Counted from the stretch's first letter, positions 34,949 through 44,672 are shown. The stretch: DNA of 64,000 bases from Mycobacterium sp. 236(2023) (GCF_029623955.1 NZ_JARSBP010000010.1:1-64000), one strand, 5' to 3'. The notes: generated by a model from the letters alone, not told the origin. A program made the numbers and translations.

Positions 34949-37431
34949 CGGCGCTGCACGGCACCCACTCGCTCTTCGGCCAGCGCCACTGCGGCATCGC
35001 GGGCGGCGCTGGCCTCTTCCTCGGTGAGGGTGCGGTCGGGCGCCCGGAAACGCAGTGCGAGGGCCAGTGACTTGCGCCCCTCGCCGATCTGCGGGCCGGT
35101 GTACACGTCGAAGATCCGGACGTCCTCGAGCAGCTCGCCCGCTCCCGCCCGGACCGCGTCGACGACGCTCTGGGCGGACACCTCGTCGGCGACGATGAGC
35201 GCCACGTCCTGGAACACCGCGGGGAACGGCGAAACACCGGGTGCAGGAAGAGTTTCGGTGAGAGGCACCGCATCCAGATCGATCTCGACGGCGCAGGTCC
35301 CCTTGGGGAGCCCGGACCGTTCGACGACTGCGGGATGCAATTGACCGGCATGTCCGACGACGACCTCACCGATCAGTACCTCTGCGCATCGCCCGGGATG
35401 CCACGGCAGGTGCTGGGCGGCACGCAGCGTGAACTCCACCCCGGAGGCACGGCCGATGACCCGCACCGCCTCGAACGCGTCCGCCGCTTCGACCGGTCGG
35501 CCGGCGCCCCAGGGGCCCGCGGGTTCCCGGAGACCGGCCAGGACCACGCCGACGTGCTGGGGCTGTCGCGGTAACGAGGCATCCAGTGTGGCGACCTCGT
35601 CGTCGGTGGGTCTGCGGTCGTTCGGGATGCGCTCGATCGCCCGCGTCTCGGCAGTCGGCTCGACCACCTGAGCGATCGCGAACAGTGAGGCATCGACTGC
35701 GCCGCGGGACACGTTGCGGCTCAGCGCTTCCAGGAGGCCAGGCAGCAGCGTGGTCGCCAGGCTGGGCCGGTCCGCTTCGAGGGGGTTGAGGACCTTCGTG
35801 GTGTTGCGGCGTGCGTCGTCGGCGTCTAGACCCCACTGGTCGAATATGCCGGCGGGCAGGAACGGTGTCGGCAGGATCTCGACGAAACCGTTGAGGGCCA
35901 GCGACTTCCCGACCGCGCGACGGCGCTTTTGGACCGGCGTCAGGCCGCGGCCGGCGGGTGCGGTCGGCAGCACCGAGGGGATGACGTCCAGACCCTCCAG
36001 CCGCATCACCTCCTCGACAAGATCGGCGGGCTGCCAGATGTCCGGCCGCCAACTCGGCGGCGTCGCGATGACGTGATCGCCGTCGACGACGACCTGGGCG
36101 CCGATCTGCCGCAGCCGCTTCTCGACGGCACCCTCGGGGTACTCGACGCCTGCGGTGCGGGCCGGCAGGTCGACCGTCATGGTGACCGGCTCGTGGGACC
36201 AGTCGTCGCGCGGCGGGTCGCCACGCCAGTCCGTGAGGGTGGGTTCGACCGTGCCGCCGGCGATTTCGGCCAGCAGCGCGGCGCAGCGGTCCAGCGCCGC
36301 GACGGACACGGCGGGGTCGACGGTGCGCTCGTAGCGCCTCCCGGCTTCGCTGTAGAGGCGTAGCCGCCGCTGCGTGCGCGACACGGCTGCGGGATCCCAG
36401 ACGGCCGCCTCGAGCAGGACGTCGGTGGTGGTTTCGCGGACCTCGGTGGTGCCTGCCCCCATCACGCCGCCGATCGCGGCGGTGGCCACGTCGTCGACGA
36501 TCAGGACGTCCGCGGGGTCGAGCTTGCGTGTGACGTCGTCGAGCGTCACGACCGTCTCCCCCGGTTCGGCCAGCCGGACCCGGAAGCCTCCGGTGATCAG
36601 GCTGCGGTCGTGGGCGTGCATCGGGTGGCCGAGCTCGAGCATCACGTAGTTGGTGACGTCGACGGCCGGCGAGATCGCCCGGATACCGGACAGCAGCAGC
36701 CGCCGCTGAATCCACCATGGCGACAGTGCTTTCGGGTCGATCCCGGTGACGGGGCGCAGACCGAACCGTTGGACACCGGTGCCCGCGTCGATCGTGACCG
36801 GCAGTGCGTCGCCCTCGACGGGCAGCGGCGGCACGTCCGCCGGGTCGACATATTCCAGATCGAAGGCGTTGGCGATCTCCCGGGCCATGCCCCGAATCGA
36901 CAGGCAGTAGCCGCGATCCGGCGTGACCGCCAGGTCGAACACCACGTCGTCCAGGCCGAGTACCTCGGCGGCCGGGGTGCCGGGTTCGGCGGTGCCCGGC
37001 GGCAGCACCAGGATGCCGGAATGGTCGGAGCCCAGGTTCAGTTCCGAGACCGAGCAGATCATCCCGTCGGATGTGCGTCCGTAGGTCTTTCGAGTGGCGA
37101 TGTGGAAGTCACCGGGCAGCACCGTACCGGGCAGCGCCACGACGACGAGGTCGCCGACCGCGAAATTGGTTGCACCGCAGACGATGTCGCGAAGCTCAGG
37201 CTCGCCGACGTCGACCTTGACCGCCCTGATGGGCTTCTTGAACTCGGTGAGCTCTTCGATCTCGGCGACCCGCCCGATCGTCAGCGGGCCGGTCACAGGG
37301 CCGACGGGGATGACCTCTTCGACCTCGTGGCCGATGCGGATGAACGCGCGCTCCAACTCCTCGGCGGGCACGTCCCAGCCCGGTGCGCCGGCCTGCACGA
37401 TCTCGCGGAGCCAGCTGTACGGAAGGCGCAT
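34945..37431 (-). CDS. pheT: Phenylalanyl-tRNA synthetase beta subunit
   Basis: Beta chain of the (alpha-beta)2 enzyme, 828 residues. Domains in order: an EMAP-type tRNA-binding domain (about 40-150), B3/B4 editing domain (about 210-390, with ELGHPMHAHD), B5 (about 400-480), the core-like domain, and a C-terminal ferredoxin-like anticodon-binding domain (about 735-828). Starts within the pheS stop (TGATG). Expected length for bacteria. Confidence 0.96.
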   Translation of the reverse strand: MRLPYSWLREIVQAGAPGWDVPAEELERAFIRIGHEVEEVIPVGPVTGPLTIGRVAEIEELTEFKKPIRAVKVDVGEPELRDIVCGATNFAVGDLVVVALPGTVLPGDFHIATRKTYGRTSDGMICSVSELNLGSDHSGILVLPPGTAEPGTPAAEVLGLDDVVFDLAVTPDRGYCLSIRGMAREIANAFDLEYVDPADVPPLPVEGDALPVTIDAGTGVQRFGLRPVTGIDPKALSPWWIQRRLLLSGIRAISPAVDVTNYVMLELGHPMHAHDRSLITGGFRVRLAEPGETVVTLDDVTRKLDPADVLIVDDVATAAIGGVMGAGTTEVRETTTDVLLEAAVWDPAAVSRTQRRLRLYSEAGRRYERTVDPAVSVAALDRCAALLAEIAGGTVEPTLTDWRGDPPRDDWSHEPVTMTVDLPARTAGVEYPEGAVEKRLRQIGAQVVVDGDHVIATPPSWRPDIWQPADLVEEVMRLEGLDVIPSVLPTAPAGRGLTPVQKRRRAVGKSLALNGFVEILPTPFLPAGIFDQWGLDADDARRNTTKVLNPLEADRPSLATTLLPGLLEALSRNVSRGAVDASLFAIAQVVEPTAETRAIERIPNDRRPTDDEVATLDASLPRQPQHVGVVLAGLREPAGPWGAGRPVEAADAFEAVRVIGRASGVEFTLRAAQHLPWHPGRCAEVLIGEVVVGHAGQLHPAVVERSGLPKGTCAVEIDLDAVPLTETLPAPGVSPFPAVFQDVALIVADEVSAQSVVDAVRAGAGELLEDVRIFDVYTGPQIGEGRKSLALALRFRAPDRTLTEEEASAARDAAVALAEERVGAVQRR

Positions 37432-38474
37432 CAGGCTCCCACCCCGAACGGCAACGAGAACCGGACGTCACCCTCGACCATGTCGCGCATGTCCGGAATT
37501 CCGTTGCGGAACTGCAAGGTTCGTTCCAGCCCCATACCGAACGCGAAGCCCGAGTAGACCTCGGGGTCGATGCCGCAGGCGCGAAGGACATTCGGGTTGA
37601 CCATGCCGCAGCCGCCCCATTCGACCCAGCCGGGTCCGCCCTTCTTGTTGGGGAACCAGATGTCGACCTCCGCCGAGGGTTCGGTGAACGGGAAGAAGTG
37701 CGGCCGGAACCGCGTCCGGCCCTCGGGGCCGAACTCGGAGCGCGCGAACGCGTCGAGAGTGCCGCGCAGATTGGCCATCGTCAGGCCCTTGTCCACGGCA
37801 AGACCCTCCACCTGATGGAACACCGGGGTGTGGGTCGCATCGAGTTCGTCGGTGCGGAACGTCCGTCCGATGGAGATGATGTAGACGGGCAGCTCACGTT
37901 CGAGAAGCGCGCGGATCTGCACCGGCGAGGTGTGGGTGCGCAGCACCTGCCTGGACCCGTCTGGAGCGACGTGGAAGGTGTCCTGCTCGCTGCGCGCCGG
38001 ATGGTCGGGGGGAAAGTTCAGCGCGTCGAAGTTGAACTGTTCCGTTTCGACCTCTGGGCCTTCGGCGAGCTCCCACCCCATCGCGATGAAGGTGTCGGCG
38101 ACCCGCTCGGACAGGATGGTGATCGGGTGCCGGGCGCCGACGGGCTGCCGGGTCGACGGGAGCGTGACGTCGATGCGTTCGGCGACCAGCACGGCTGCGT
38201 CACGTTCAGCGCGCAGTGTGACGAGACGCTCGTCGTAGGCGGACTGAACCTCGGTGCGCGCCACATTGACCCGCTTGCCTGCATCGGCACGCTCCGTTTT
38301 CGGCAGCGTCGCCAGGGCTTGGCGCGCCAGCGCGACCGGGGCGCGGTCACCGAGGTGTTCCGTCTTGGTCTTCGCGAGCTCGTCGAGGCTGGTCGCTTGA
38401 TCGAACGCACGCCTAGCAGCGCCGACCGCGTCGGTCAGCGACTCCTCAGAGAGATCTACTGCCTGCTCAGCCAC
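37431..38474 (-). CDS. pheS: Phenylalanyl-tRNA synthetase alpha subunit
   Basis: Catalytic alpha chain, 347 residues, with an N-terminal coiled coil (about 10-95) and class II core motifs: FRTDELDATHTPVFHQVEG (motif 2) and GFAFGMGLERTLQFR (motif 3). GTG at 38474 is set by comparison with M. tuberculosis PheS as I recall it; an upstream ATG would add an Arg-rich tail overlapping the divergent gene. Confidence 0.95.
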   Translation of the reverse strand: MAEQAVDLSEESLTDAVGAARRAFDQATSLDELAKTKTEHLGDRAPVALARQALATLPKTERADAGKRVNVARTEVQSAYDERLVTLRAERDAAVLVAERIDVTLPSTRQPVGARHPITILSERVADTFIAMGWELAEGPEVETEQFNFDALNFPPDHPARSEQDTFHVAPDGSRQVLRTHTSPVQIRALLERELPVYIISIGRTFRTDELDATHTPVFHQVEGLAVDKGLTMANLRGTLDAFARSEFGPEGRTRFRPHFFPFTEPSAEVDIWFPNKKGGPGWVEWGGCGMVNPNVLRACGIDPEVYSGFAFGMGLERTLQFRNGIPDMRDMVEGDVRFSLPFGVGA

Positions 38475-38545
38475 CCGGCGATCATAGGTGATCGCTTGTG
38501 CCCACTTCACATCCGTTTCCCCTGGACGCGCGATACCCTCACGCC

Positions 38546-40129
38546 GTGCTGATCCGGCCCCTGATCGTCGGCGGAGTGTGGGTGCTCGGCGCGGCGGCCG
38601 CGGCGCTGGCAATCGGGAGGCACCCCGGCTGGATCCTCGCGGCGGTCGTCCTGCTCGCCCTGGCCGGGATCGGCACCTGGGACCTCATCCAGAAGCGGCA
38701 CACAATCTTGCGGGTGTATCCGATTCTCGGCCACATCCGGTTCCTGATGGAGCTGATCCGCCCCGAGATTCGCCAGTACTTCATCGAGTCGAACACCGAG
38801 GCCGCACCGTTCGACCGTGAGACCCGCGACATGGTCTACGAGCGCGCCAAGGGCACCAAAGGCGACGAGCCGTTCGGCACCGAACGCGACGTGACAGCCC
38901 TCGGCTATGAGTTCCTCCGCCATTCCCTGCGAGCCCGATTCGCCGACGATCTGAACCCGCGGGTGCGGCTCGGCGGGCCGGACTGCACGCAGCCCTACGA
39001 CATCGCGCTGCTCAACGTCTCGGCCATGAGCTTCGGGGCGTTGTCCGCGAACGCGATCGAGGCGCTCAACGCCGGAGCGGCCCGCGGTGACTTCGCCCAC
39101 GACACCGGAGAAGGCGGGATCAGCCCGTATCACCTGCGAGGTGGCGGGGATCTCATCTGGGAAATCGGCTCCGGATACTTCGGCTGCCGCGATGCCGAAG
39201 GCCGGTTCGACCCGGTGAAGTTCGCGGAGAAGGCGACGCTTCCGGCGGTCAAGGCGATTTCAGTCAAGTTGTCTCAGGGCGCTAAGCCCGGACTCGGCGG
39301 AGTACTGCCCGGCGCGAAGGTCAGCCCCGAGATCGCGGCGACGCGCGGTGTCCCGGTCGGACGCACCGTCGTGTCGCCGCCCGCCCATAGTGCCTTCGGC
39401 ACGCCGATCGAGTTCGCCGAGTTCATCGCGATGCTGCGCAGACTGTCCGGCGGAAAGCCGGTCGGATTCAAGTTGTGCGTCGGAGCGCGCACCGAGTTCC
39501 TGTCCATCTGCAAAGGATTTCTGGAGACGGGAATCACGGCCGACTTCGTCATCGTCGACGGCGGCGAGGGCGGAACGGGCGCGGCGCCACAGGAATTCGA
39601 GGACCACGTCGGAATGCCCCTGACCGAGGGGCTGATGCTCGTGCACAACGCGCTCGTGGGTACCGGGCTGCGCGACCGGATCAAGATCGGCGCGTCCGGC
39701 AAGGTCGCCAGCGGCGTCGACATCGTCAGCCGTATCTGTCAGGGCGCGGACTTCACGATGTCGGCACGCGCCATGATGTTCGCCGTCGGATGTATCCAGG
39801 CGCTCAAATGCAACACCAACACCTGCCCGACCGGTGTCGCGACGCAGGATCCGGCGCGCGCCGGGGCACTCGACGTGACCGACAAGACCGCACGGGTCTT
39901 CAACTTCCAGCGCGCGACCGTGGCCAGCGCCGCCCAGATCGTCGCGTCGATGGGGTTGTCCGGTTTCGGTGAGCTGTCCCCCGCGATGCTCAACCGCCGT
40001 ATCGAGGGTCAACGCACCCGCACGTACGCCGAGGTCTACGACTGGCTGATGCCCGGGGAGCTTCTCGAAGATCCGCAAGAAGCGTGGAGGTCGGACTGGA
40101 TCGAGGCGTCCGCTCACGCGTTCCGCTGA
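38546..40129 (+). CDS. FMN-dependent glutamate-synthase-like membrane protein
   Basis: About 527 residues: two N-terminal membrane segments, then a glutamate synthase large-subunit-type FMN barrel. The cluster CIQALKCNTNTC gives the Cys-x5-Cys-x4-Cys 3Fe-4S ligand pattern, and IVDGGEGGTGAAP is the FMN-phosphate region. It has no amidotransferase domain, so it is not a full GltB. GTG at 38546 is chosen because TACCCT (38534-38539) sits as a -10 seven bases before it, suggesting a leaderless message; GTG at 38498 would add 16 residues. Divergent from pheS. Confidence 0.85.
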   Translation: MLIRPLIVGGVWVLGAAAAALAIGRHPGWILAAVVLLALAGIGTWDLIQKRHTILRVYPILGHIRFLMELIRPEIRQYFIESNTEAAPFDRETRDMVYERAKGTKGDEPFGTERDVTALGYEFLRHSLRARFADDLNPRVRLGGPDCTQPYDIALLNVSAMSFGALSANAIEALNAGAARGDFAHDTGEGGISPYHLRGGGDLIWEIGSGYFGCRDAEGRFDPVKFAEKATLPAVKAISVKLSQGAKPGLGGVLPGAKVSPEIAATRGVPVGRTVVSPPAHSAFGTPIEFAEFIAMLRRLSGGKPVGFKLCVGARTEFLSICKGFLETGITADFVIVDGGEGGTGAAPQEFEDHVGMPLTEGLMLVHNALVGTGLRDRIKIGASGKVASGVDIVSRICQGADFTMSARAMMFAVGCIQALKCNTNTCPTGVATQDPARAGALDVTDKTARVFNFQRATVASAAQIVASMGLSGFGELSPAMLNRRIEGQRTRTYAEVYDWLMPGELLEDPQEAWRSDWIEASAHAFR

Positions 40130-40237
40130 CGCGTTGCTGCCACTGGGTCGTTCAATTTCTGCCAGCGGAATTATCGGCTTGAACTGCGGGTTCATCCCAA
40201 CAGATCACCAAGATCGACAAGAGGGAAGTGTAGGACC

Positions 40238-40540
40238 ATGAAGAGTTTCACCATCGCCACCGCCGCAGCCGCCACCATCTCCGCCGCGTTCCTGGGTTTG
40301 GCCGCCCCCGCGCTGGCCGCCCCGACCGGCACCGGTGATGCCCAGGCCACCATCAGCGCACTCGAAGCCGACGGCAACCGTGTCATCGTCAAGAAGCTCT
40401 CCGACGTCGCCCTGGCCGATGCGAACGTCGTCGGCGTCAACCGCGGCGCCCCCATCCGCGGCACCGTGCAGGACGACTTCGCCGACAAGACCTACCAACA
40501 AACCGTCACCGGCTACGTCTACTACGTCAACGTCCAGTAA
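40238..40540 (+). CDS. Small secreted protein, unknown function
   Basis: A 100-residue protein with a Sec signal peptide (hydrophobic to about 27, cleavage after ALA) and a mature domain of about 70 residues with the repeated-looking DGNRVIVKKLSDVALADANV. Similar short exported proteins are common in mycobacteria, but no function is known to me. It ends just before a strong terminator and overlaps the 3' end of the opposite membrane-protein gene by 14 bases. Confidence 0.8.
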   Translation: MKSFTIATAAAATISAAFLGLAAPALAAPTGTGDAQATISALEADGNRVIVKKLSDVALADANVVGVNRGAPIRGTVQDDFADKTYQQTVTGYVYYVNVQ

Positions 40541-41348
40541 CCCGAAACCGAAAGGGCGCCTCCCAGAAGGAGGCGCCCTTTTCTTCGTCCCCGAATGTCC
40601 GCAGCCGCGCGAAGCTGTGGACCGCGAGTGCGCCGAGTGCACCCCACGCGGCACCGAAAACCATCGTCACGATGCTGTCGGTCAGGACGAGATAGCCGAA
40701 CGCGGCGCCGAACGTCAGCAACACGACCGTCGGGACACTCCATCGCCGAGCGGTCCCGAAGCGGAGCGACACGAGCAGTCCGAGCGTGAGCGCCAGAATG
40801 TGGCCGACGTCGGTGAAGTCGGGCCCTTCCGCGGCGACGACCATCGCCACACCGAACCACCATCCGGCCCAGGCGAACCGCCAGCGCACCGGCAGCGCGC
40901 CGGTGAGCGCTCCCAGCGCGGACATCGCGACGTAGCTCATCCCGACGTCGGGTTCGTGCGCGACGGAACGGGCTGTCCAACCGAGTTTCACCGCGGCAGC
41001 CAGACCTGCCGCGACGATCAACGACGCGCCGACATGACCGGTGACAGCTGCGATCAGCAGCCGGTAACCGCCCCACGCGAGTTCGGCGACGGCGAGGAGG
41101 CAGACCAGGCCGGGGAGCCACAGGTAGATCGGCCCCGCGTCGACGACGAACGCACTGCCGACGAGCGTCCCGAACCGGCCGTGACCGAGGTTGTGCAGGT
41201 TCGTACTGGAGTGGCGGATCAGCGCTGCCTGCGCACCCGGGGCCAGGTGCATCATCACGGCGGTGACGGCGGCGACGAGGATGGCGTAGCAGAGAGTCAC
41301 ACGCACTCGCGTCACACGGGCGAACCAACCAGACGACACCGTGTCCAC
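40527..41348 (-). CDS. Rhomboid-like polytopic membrane protein
   Basis: A 273-residue protein with about six to seven membrane segments, similar in position and length to Rv1648 of M. tuberculosis. A rhomboid-like layout is suggested by the GHVGAS and HILALTLGLL segments, but a Gly-x-Ser-Gly catalytic motif was not found. GTG at 41348 shares one base with the cyclase stop, so the two genes are coupled. The last about 15 residues are encoded by the terminator hairpin of the opposite gene. Confidence 0.8.
   Translation of the reverse strand: MDTVSSGWFARVTRVRVTLCYAILVAAVTAVMMHLAPGAQAALIRHSSTNLHNLGHGRFGTLVGSAFVVDAGPIYLWLPGLVCLLAVAELAWGGYRLLIAAVTGHVGASLIVAAGLAAAVKLGWTARSVAHEPDVGMSYVAMSALGALTGALPVRWRFAWAGWWFGVAMVVAAEGPDFTDVGHILALTLGLLVSLRFGTARRWSVPTVVLLTFGAAFGYLVLTDSIVTMVFGAAWGALGALAVHSFARLRTFGDEEKGASFWEAPFRFRVTGR
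40551..40581 (+). terminator. Intrinsic terminator with TTTTCTT tract
   Basis: Perfect 13-base stem (AAAGGGCGCCTCC, 40551-40563, with 40569-40581), loop CAGAA, followed by TTTTCTT. It ends the small secreted gene. The same DNA is inside the 3' coding end of the opposite gene (40527-41348), so the hairpin is translated there. Confidence 0.9.
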
Positions 41349-42217
41349 TATCCGCCGGCTACGGCCTCGCCCTCGTCCTCGTCACCTGACAGTTGCCTGC
41401 GAGTTCTCAGGCGGAACATCCCGAAGTCGGCGGGCACGCCGTCCTGTTTGGCCGCGAAGACTTGTCGGCGAAGCTTTTTCGCGGTCACTCCCAGCGTCTC
41501 GAACTCCTCGTCGGAAATTCGCTGCAGCGTGGCCTCCGACACGACCAATTCGCCGCGGGTCGCACGTTCCATCACGCGCGCGGCGAGGTTGACGTCGATG
41601 CCGAGCCAGTCCGAACCGATGCGCTGCGGTCGGCCGGTGTGGATTCCCACCCGCATCCGTGGCGTATACCCGTCCAGATCAAGCGATTTCACGGCTTCCC
41701 GCGCCGAGATGGACGCCCGCACCGCTGTCGTGGGGTCGGAGAAGACGGCCATCAGCCCGTCTCCCATCCTCTTGACGATGTGGCCGCCGGATTCCAGCAG
41801 AGGCGGTTCCACGACTTGCGAGACGCGGCGGAGCAACCGCAACGTGGCGTCGTCGCCTGCTTTCAGCGACCACGCCGAGAAGCCGACCAGATCGGTGAAG
41901 ACCAGCGTCACCTCGGCGTTGGCCGGCTTACCGGACACTCGTTCTGTCAGAGCCTGCCAAACCTGAAGTGCCCCAAGGCTGACCTCGCGGGTGGCGGCTT
42001 CACGCTCCAGCAGCCGGTCGGCAGCACGTGCCGCGGCGCGTGGACCGCCTACTCCGCTGACGGACAGTGGATCGCCGAATTCGGGATCGCCGGGCAGCGC
42101 GCGTCGCGCGCGCCGGAGGAACGCGATGACGCCGTCGTTGTGATTGACGTCCTTGAGCCAGCCCACGGGACCTGCAGACCGGCCGCCTTCTCGTTCACCC
42201 GGCGGGTCATCGTCCAC
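41348..42217 (-). CDS. Class III adenylate/guanylate cyclase
   Basis: A 289-residue soluble nucleotidyl cyclase (Rv1647-like). It has a helical N-terminal domain (about 20-95) and the cyclase domain from about 100 to 260: Asp109 (in VFTDLVGFS) and Asp153 (in VKRMGDGLM) as the two metal ligands, Lys149 as substrate-contact candidate, and IDVNLAARVMERA. Probably makes cAMP. Start GTG at 42217. Upstream lies the divergent DUF2236 gene. Confidence 0.9.
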   Translation of the reverse strand: MDDDPPGEREGGRSAGPVGWLKDVNHNDGVIAFLRRARRALPGDPEFGDPLSVSGVGGPRAAARAADRLLEREAATREVSLGALQVWQALTERVSGKPANAEVTLVFTDLVGFSAWSLKAGDDATLRLLRRVSQVVEPPLLESGGHIVKRMGDGLMAVFSDPTTAVRASISAREAVKSLDLDGYTPRMRVGIHTGRPQRIGSDWLGIDVNLAARVMERATRGELVVSEATLQRISDEEFETLGVTAKKLRRQVFAAKQDGVPADFGMFRLRTRRQLSGDEDEGEAVAGG

Positions 42218-42324
42218 GCCGTCAGCCTAATCGAGCGTGAAGTCGGCAATAAACCGGCAGGTCACAGCTCAATGGCACCGCGATGGAGTCTGCGTAACAC
42301 TGGCCCGCCACGGCGCCCAATTCG

Positions 42325-42354
42325 TAGACAACAAACGTTGTCAACGCTTATCTT
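42325..42354 (+). promoter_or_regulatory. Promoter with palindromic operator for DUF2236 gene
   Basis: TAGACA (42325-42330) and TATCTT (42349-42354) are 18 bases apart. Between them is a perfect palindrome GACAAC-AAAC-GTTGTC (42327-42342). The predicted start falls on the GTG at 42361, so the message is probably leaderless. A TetR-type repressor is likely but none lies next to it. Confidence 0.55.
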
Positions 42355-42360
42355 TGGTGG

Positions 42361-43407
42361 GTGCGATCAACGTCGATGGCAGGCCCCGATTCCCCCACAG
42401 AAGACGGGGCGCAGTTCCCCCTCGGCCCGGATTCCCTGACATGGAAGTACTTCGGTGACGTGCGGACCGGAATGCTCGGCGTCTGGATCGGTGCGATCCA
42501 GAACATGTATCCCCAACTCGGCGCCGGCGTCGAGGACCATTCGATCCTGCTGCGGGAACCGCTCCAACGGGTCGCCCGGTCGGTCTACCCCATCATGGGT
42601 GTCGTCTACGACGGGGATCGCGCGGCACAGACAGGCGCGCAGATCCGCAGCTACCACAAGACGATCAAGGGAGTCGACGCCGACGGTCGGCGCTATCACG
42701 CGCTCAACCCCGAGACGTTCTACTGGGCGCACGCCACGTTCTTCATGTTGATCATCAAGACCGCCGAGTACTTCTGCGGCGGCCTCACCGAGGCCGAGAA
42801 GGAGCAACTGTTCGACGAACACGTCCAGTGGTACCGGATGTACGGGATGAGCATGAAGCCGGTGCCGGGCTCATGGGCCGACTTCCAGGAGTACTGGGAC
42901 CGCAAGTGCCGCGACGAGCTGGAGATCAATCGCGCCACGGTCGACATCTTCACGATCCGTATCCCGAAACCGTGGTTCGTCCTGATGCCGACCCCGGTGT
43001 GGGACCAGCTCTTCAAGCCGATGGTGGGTGCCCAACGTTGGATCGCGGCAGGGCTTTTCGATCCCGTGGTTCGCGAGCGTGCCGGGATGCGGTGGACCCC
43101 GGGCGACGAGGTCGTGCTCCGACTGTTCGGCAAGTTGGTGGAATTGGCGTTCGTCGCGGTGCCCGACGAAATCCGGCTCCACCCTCGGGCGGTGGCCGCC
43201 TACCGTCGCGCCGAGGGCAAGGATCCCGACGATGCCCCACTGGTCGAGGCGCCCGCCTTCATGGCGCCGCCGCGGGACCGGCGCACCATGCCGATGCACT
43301 ATCTACCGCCACACAAGTCGCTGCTCGATCGCGTCGGATCCCTGGTGCACACGACGTTCTCTTTGGCGGGGGTGCGTCCGGCGCGCGGACGCAATAAGGC
43401 AGCCTGA
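42361..43407 (+). CDS. DUF2236 (MpaB/latex-clearing oxygenase-type) protein
   Basis: A 348-residue all-helical protein of the DUF2236 family, like Rv1645c. The family includes heme-dependent oxygenases such as rubber oxygenase and MpaB. It has the conserved FYWAHATFFMLIIKTAEYF with a likely heme-region His, and a second conserved LLREPLQRVARS near the N-terminus. GTG at 42361 fits a leaderless start from the promoter just upstream. The acyl-CoA dehydrogenase gene follows four bases after its stop. Confidence 0.86.
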   Translation: MRSTSMAGPDSPTEDGAQFPLGPDSLTWKYFGDVRTGMLGVWIGAIQNMYPQLGAGVEDHSILLREPLQRVARSVYPIMGVVYDGDRAAQTGAQIRSYHKTIKGVDADGRRYHALNPETFYWAHATFFMLIIKTAEYFCGGLTEAEKEQLFDEHVQWYRMYGMSMKPVPGSWADFQEYWDRKCRDELEINRATVDIFTIRIPKPWFVLMPTPVWDQLFKPMVGAQRWIAAGLFDPVVRERAGMRWTPGDEVVLRLFGKLVELAFVAVPDEIRLHPRAVAAYRRAEGKDPDDAPLVEAPAFMAPPRDRRTMPMHYLPPHKSLLDRVGSLVHTTFSLAGVRPARGRNKAA

Positions 43408-43411
43408 ACAC

Positions 43412-44644
43412 ATGCTTGATTGGTCAGATGTTGATATTGCCGTGCGCGACGCCGTCCGCGAGTTCATCGACAAGGAGATCCGCCCGCACGTCGACGCGCT
43501 CGAATCCGGCGAGATGGAGCCGTACCCGATCGTCCGGAAGTTGTTCACGACATTCGGCATCTCCGACATGGCGCGGGATTCGCTCGACAAGCGCCTCGCC
43601 AGATTGCGCGACGGCGAGACCTCGAAATCGTCCAGCGGTGGCGGAATGTTCGGCGGATCGGGCGGCATGGGTTTCGTCGTCATCAGCGAGCTGTGCCGGG
43701 TGTCGATGGGTGTCGTCACCGGGATGGGCGTCAGCCTCGGGCTGACCGTGCCGACGATCCAGGGGCGCGGCACGCTGGCCCAGCAGGAACGCTGGCTGCC
43801 CGACCTCGTCACCTACGACAAGATCGGCGCGTGGGCGATCACCGAACCCGATTCCGGCTCCGACGCGTTCGGCGGCATGAAGTCCTATGTGGTCCGTGAT
43901 GGCGAGGACTACATCCTCAACGGCCAGAAGACTTTCATCACCAACGGTCCCGACGCCGACGTCGTGGTGGTCTACGCGAAGCTGGACGAAGGGAACCCGG
44001 ATATCGACAAACGGGATCGCAAGGTCCTGACGTTCGTCCTCGACCGCGGCATGGAGGGATTCGTTCAGTCAAAGCCGTTCCGCAAGATGGGGATCCACTC
44101 ATCGCGCACGGGCGAGCTGTTCTTCAACGACGTCCGCCTCGGCAAGGATCGGCTACTCGGTGAGACCGAGGACAACAGCGCCGGCGATGGACGCGAGAGC
44201 GCACGCTCCAACTTCTCGGCCGAACGGATCGGCGTCGCCGCGATGGCGCTCGGGGTCGTCGAGGAATGCCTGCGGCTGTGCGTCGATTACGCGAAGTCGC
44301 GGACGCTGTGGGGCAAGGAGATCGGCCAGTTCCAGTTGATCCAGCTGAAGCTCGCCACGATGGAAGTCGCGCGAATGAATGTGCGCAACATGCTGTTCCG
44401 CGTCATCGAGGCGGCCGAGACGGGCACACAGATCTCGCTGGCGGAAGCCTCGGCGATCAAGTGGTACTGCTCTCAGGCTGCGACCGATGTCGCGATGGAG
44501 GCCGTGCAGGTGTTCGGCGGCAACGGGTACATGACCGAGTACCGCGTCGAGCAGCTGGCCCGCGATGCGAAGTCGCTGATGATTTACGCGGGAAGCAACG
44601 AAGTGCAGATCACGCACGTGGCCAGGGGTCTGTTGAGCGGCTAG
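43412..44644 (+). CDS. Acyl-CoA dehydrogenase
   Basis: A 410-residue FAD enzyme of fatty-acid or branched-chain oxidation. Motifs: AWAITEPDSGSDA (substrate/FAD region) and VFGGNGYMTEYRVEQLARDAKSLMIYAGSNEVQ split by helix boundaries. The medium-chain position (YEG in MCAD) is Ala here, but Glu271 in SAERIG is at the isovaleryl-/long-chain-type catalytic site, so the enzyme should be active. A Ser/Gly-rich loop at 70-86 is unusual. It lies close behind the DUF2236 gene. Confidence 0.9.
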   Translation: MLDWSDVDIAVRDAVREFIDKEIRPHVDALESGEMEPYPIVRKLFTTFGISDMARDSLDKRLARLRDGETSKSSSGGGMFGGSGGMGFVVISELCRVSMGVVTGMGVSLGLTVPTIQGRGTLAQQERWLPDLVTYDKIGAWAITEPDSGSDAFGGMKSYVVRDGEDYILNGQKTFITNGPDADVVVVYAKLDEGNPDIDKRDRKVLTFVLDRGMEGFVQSKPFRKMGIHSSRTGELFFNDVRLGKDRLLGETEDNSAGDGRESARSNFSAERIGVAAMALGVVEECLRLCVDYAKSRTLWGKEIGQFQLIQLKLATMEVARMNVRNMLFRVIEAAETGTQISLAEASAIKWYCSQAATDVAMEAVQVFGGNGYMTEYRVEQLARDAKSLMIYAGSNEVQITHVARGLLSG

Positions 44645-44672
44645 CCTGGGTGGCGCCGACGAAGGAGCCTCC

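Noticed and set aside
36610..37557. Plus-strand frame within pheT
   Set aside because: Shadow of pheT in another frame.
40180..40194. Small inverted repeat TGAAC-TGCGG-GTTCA upstream of the secreted protein
   Set aside because: Only 5-base arms; too weak to call an operator.
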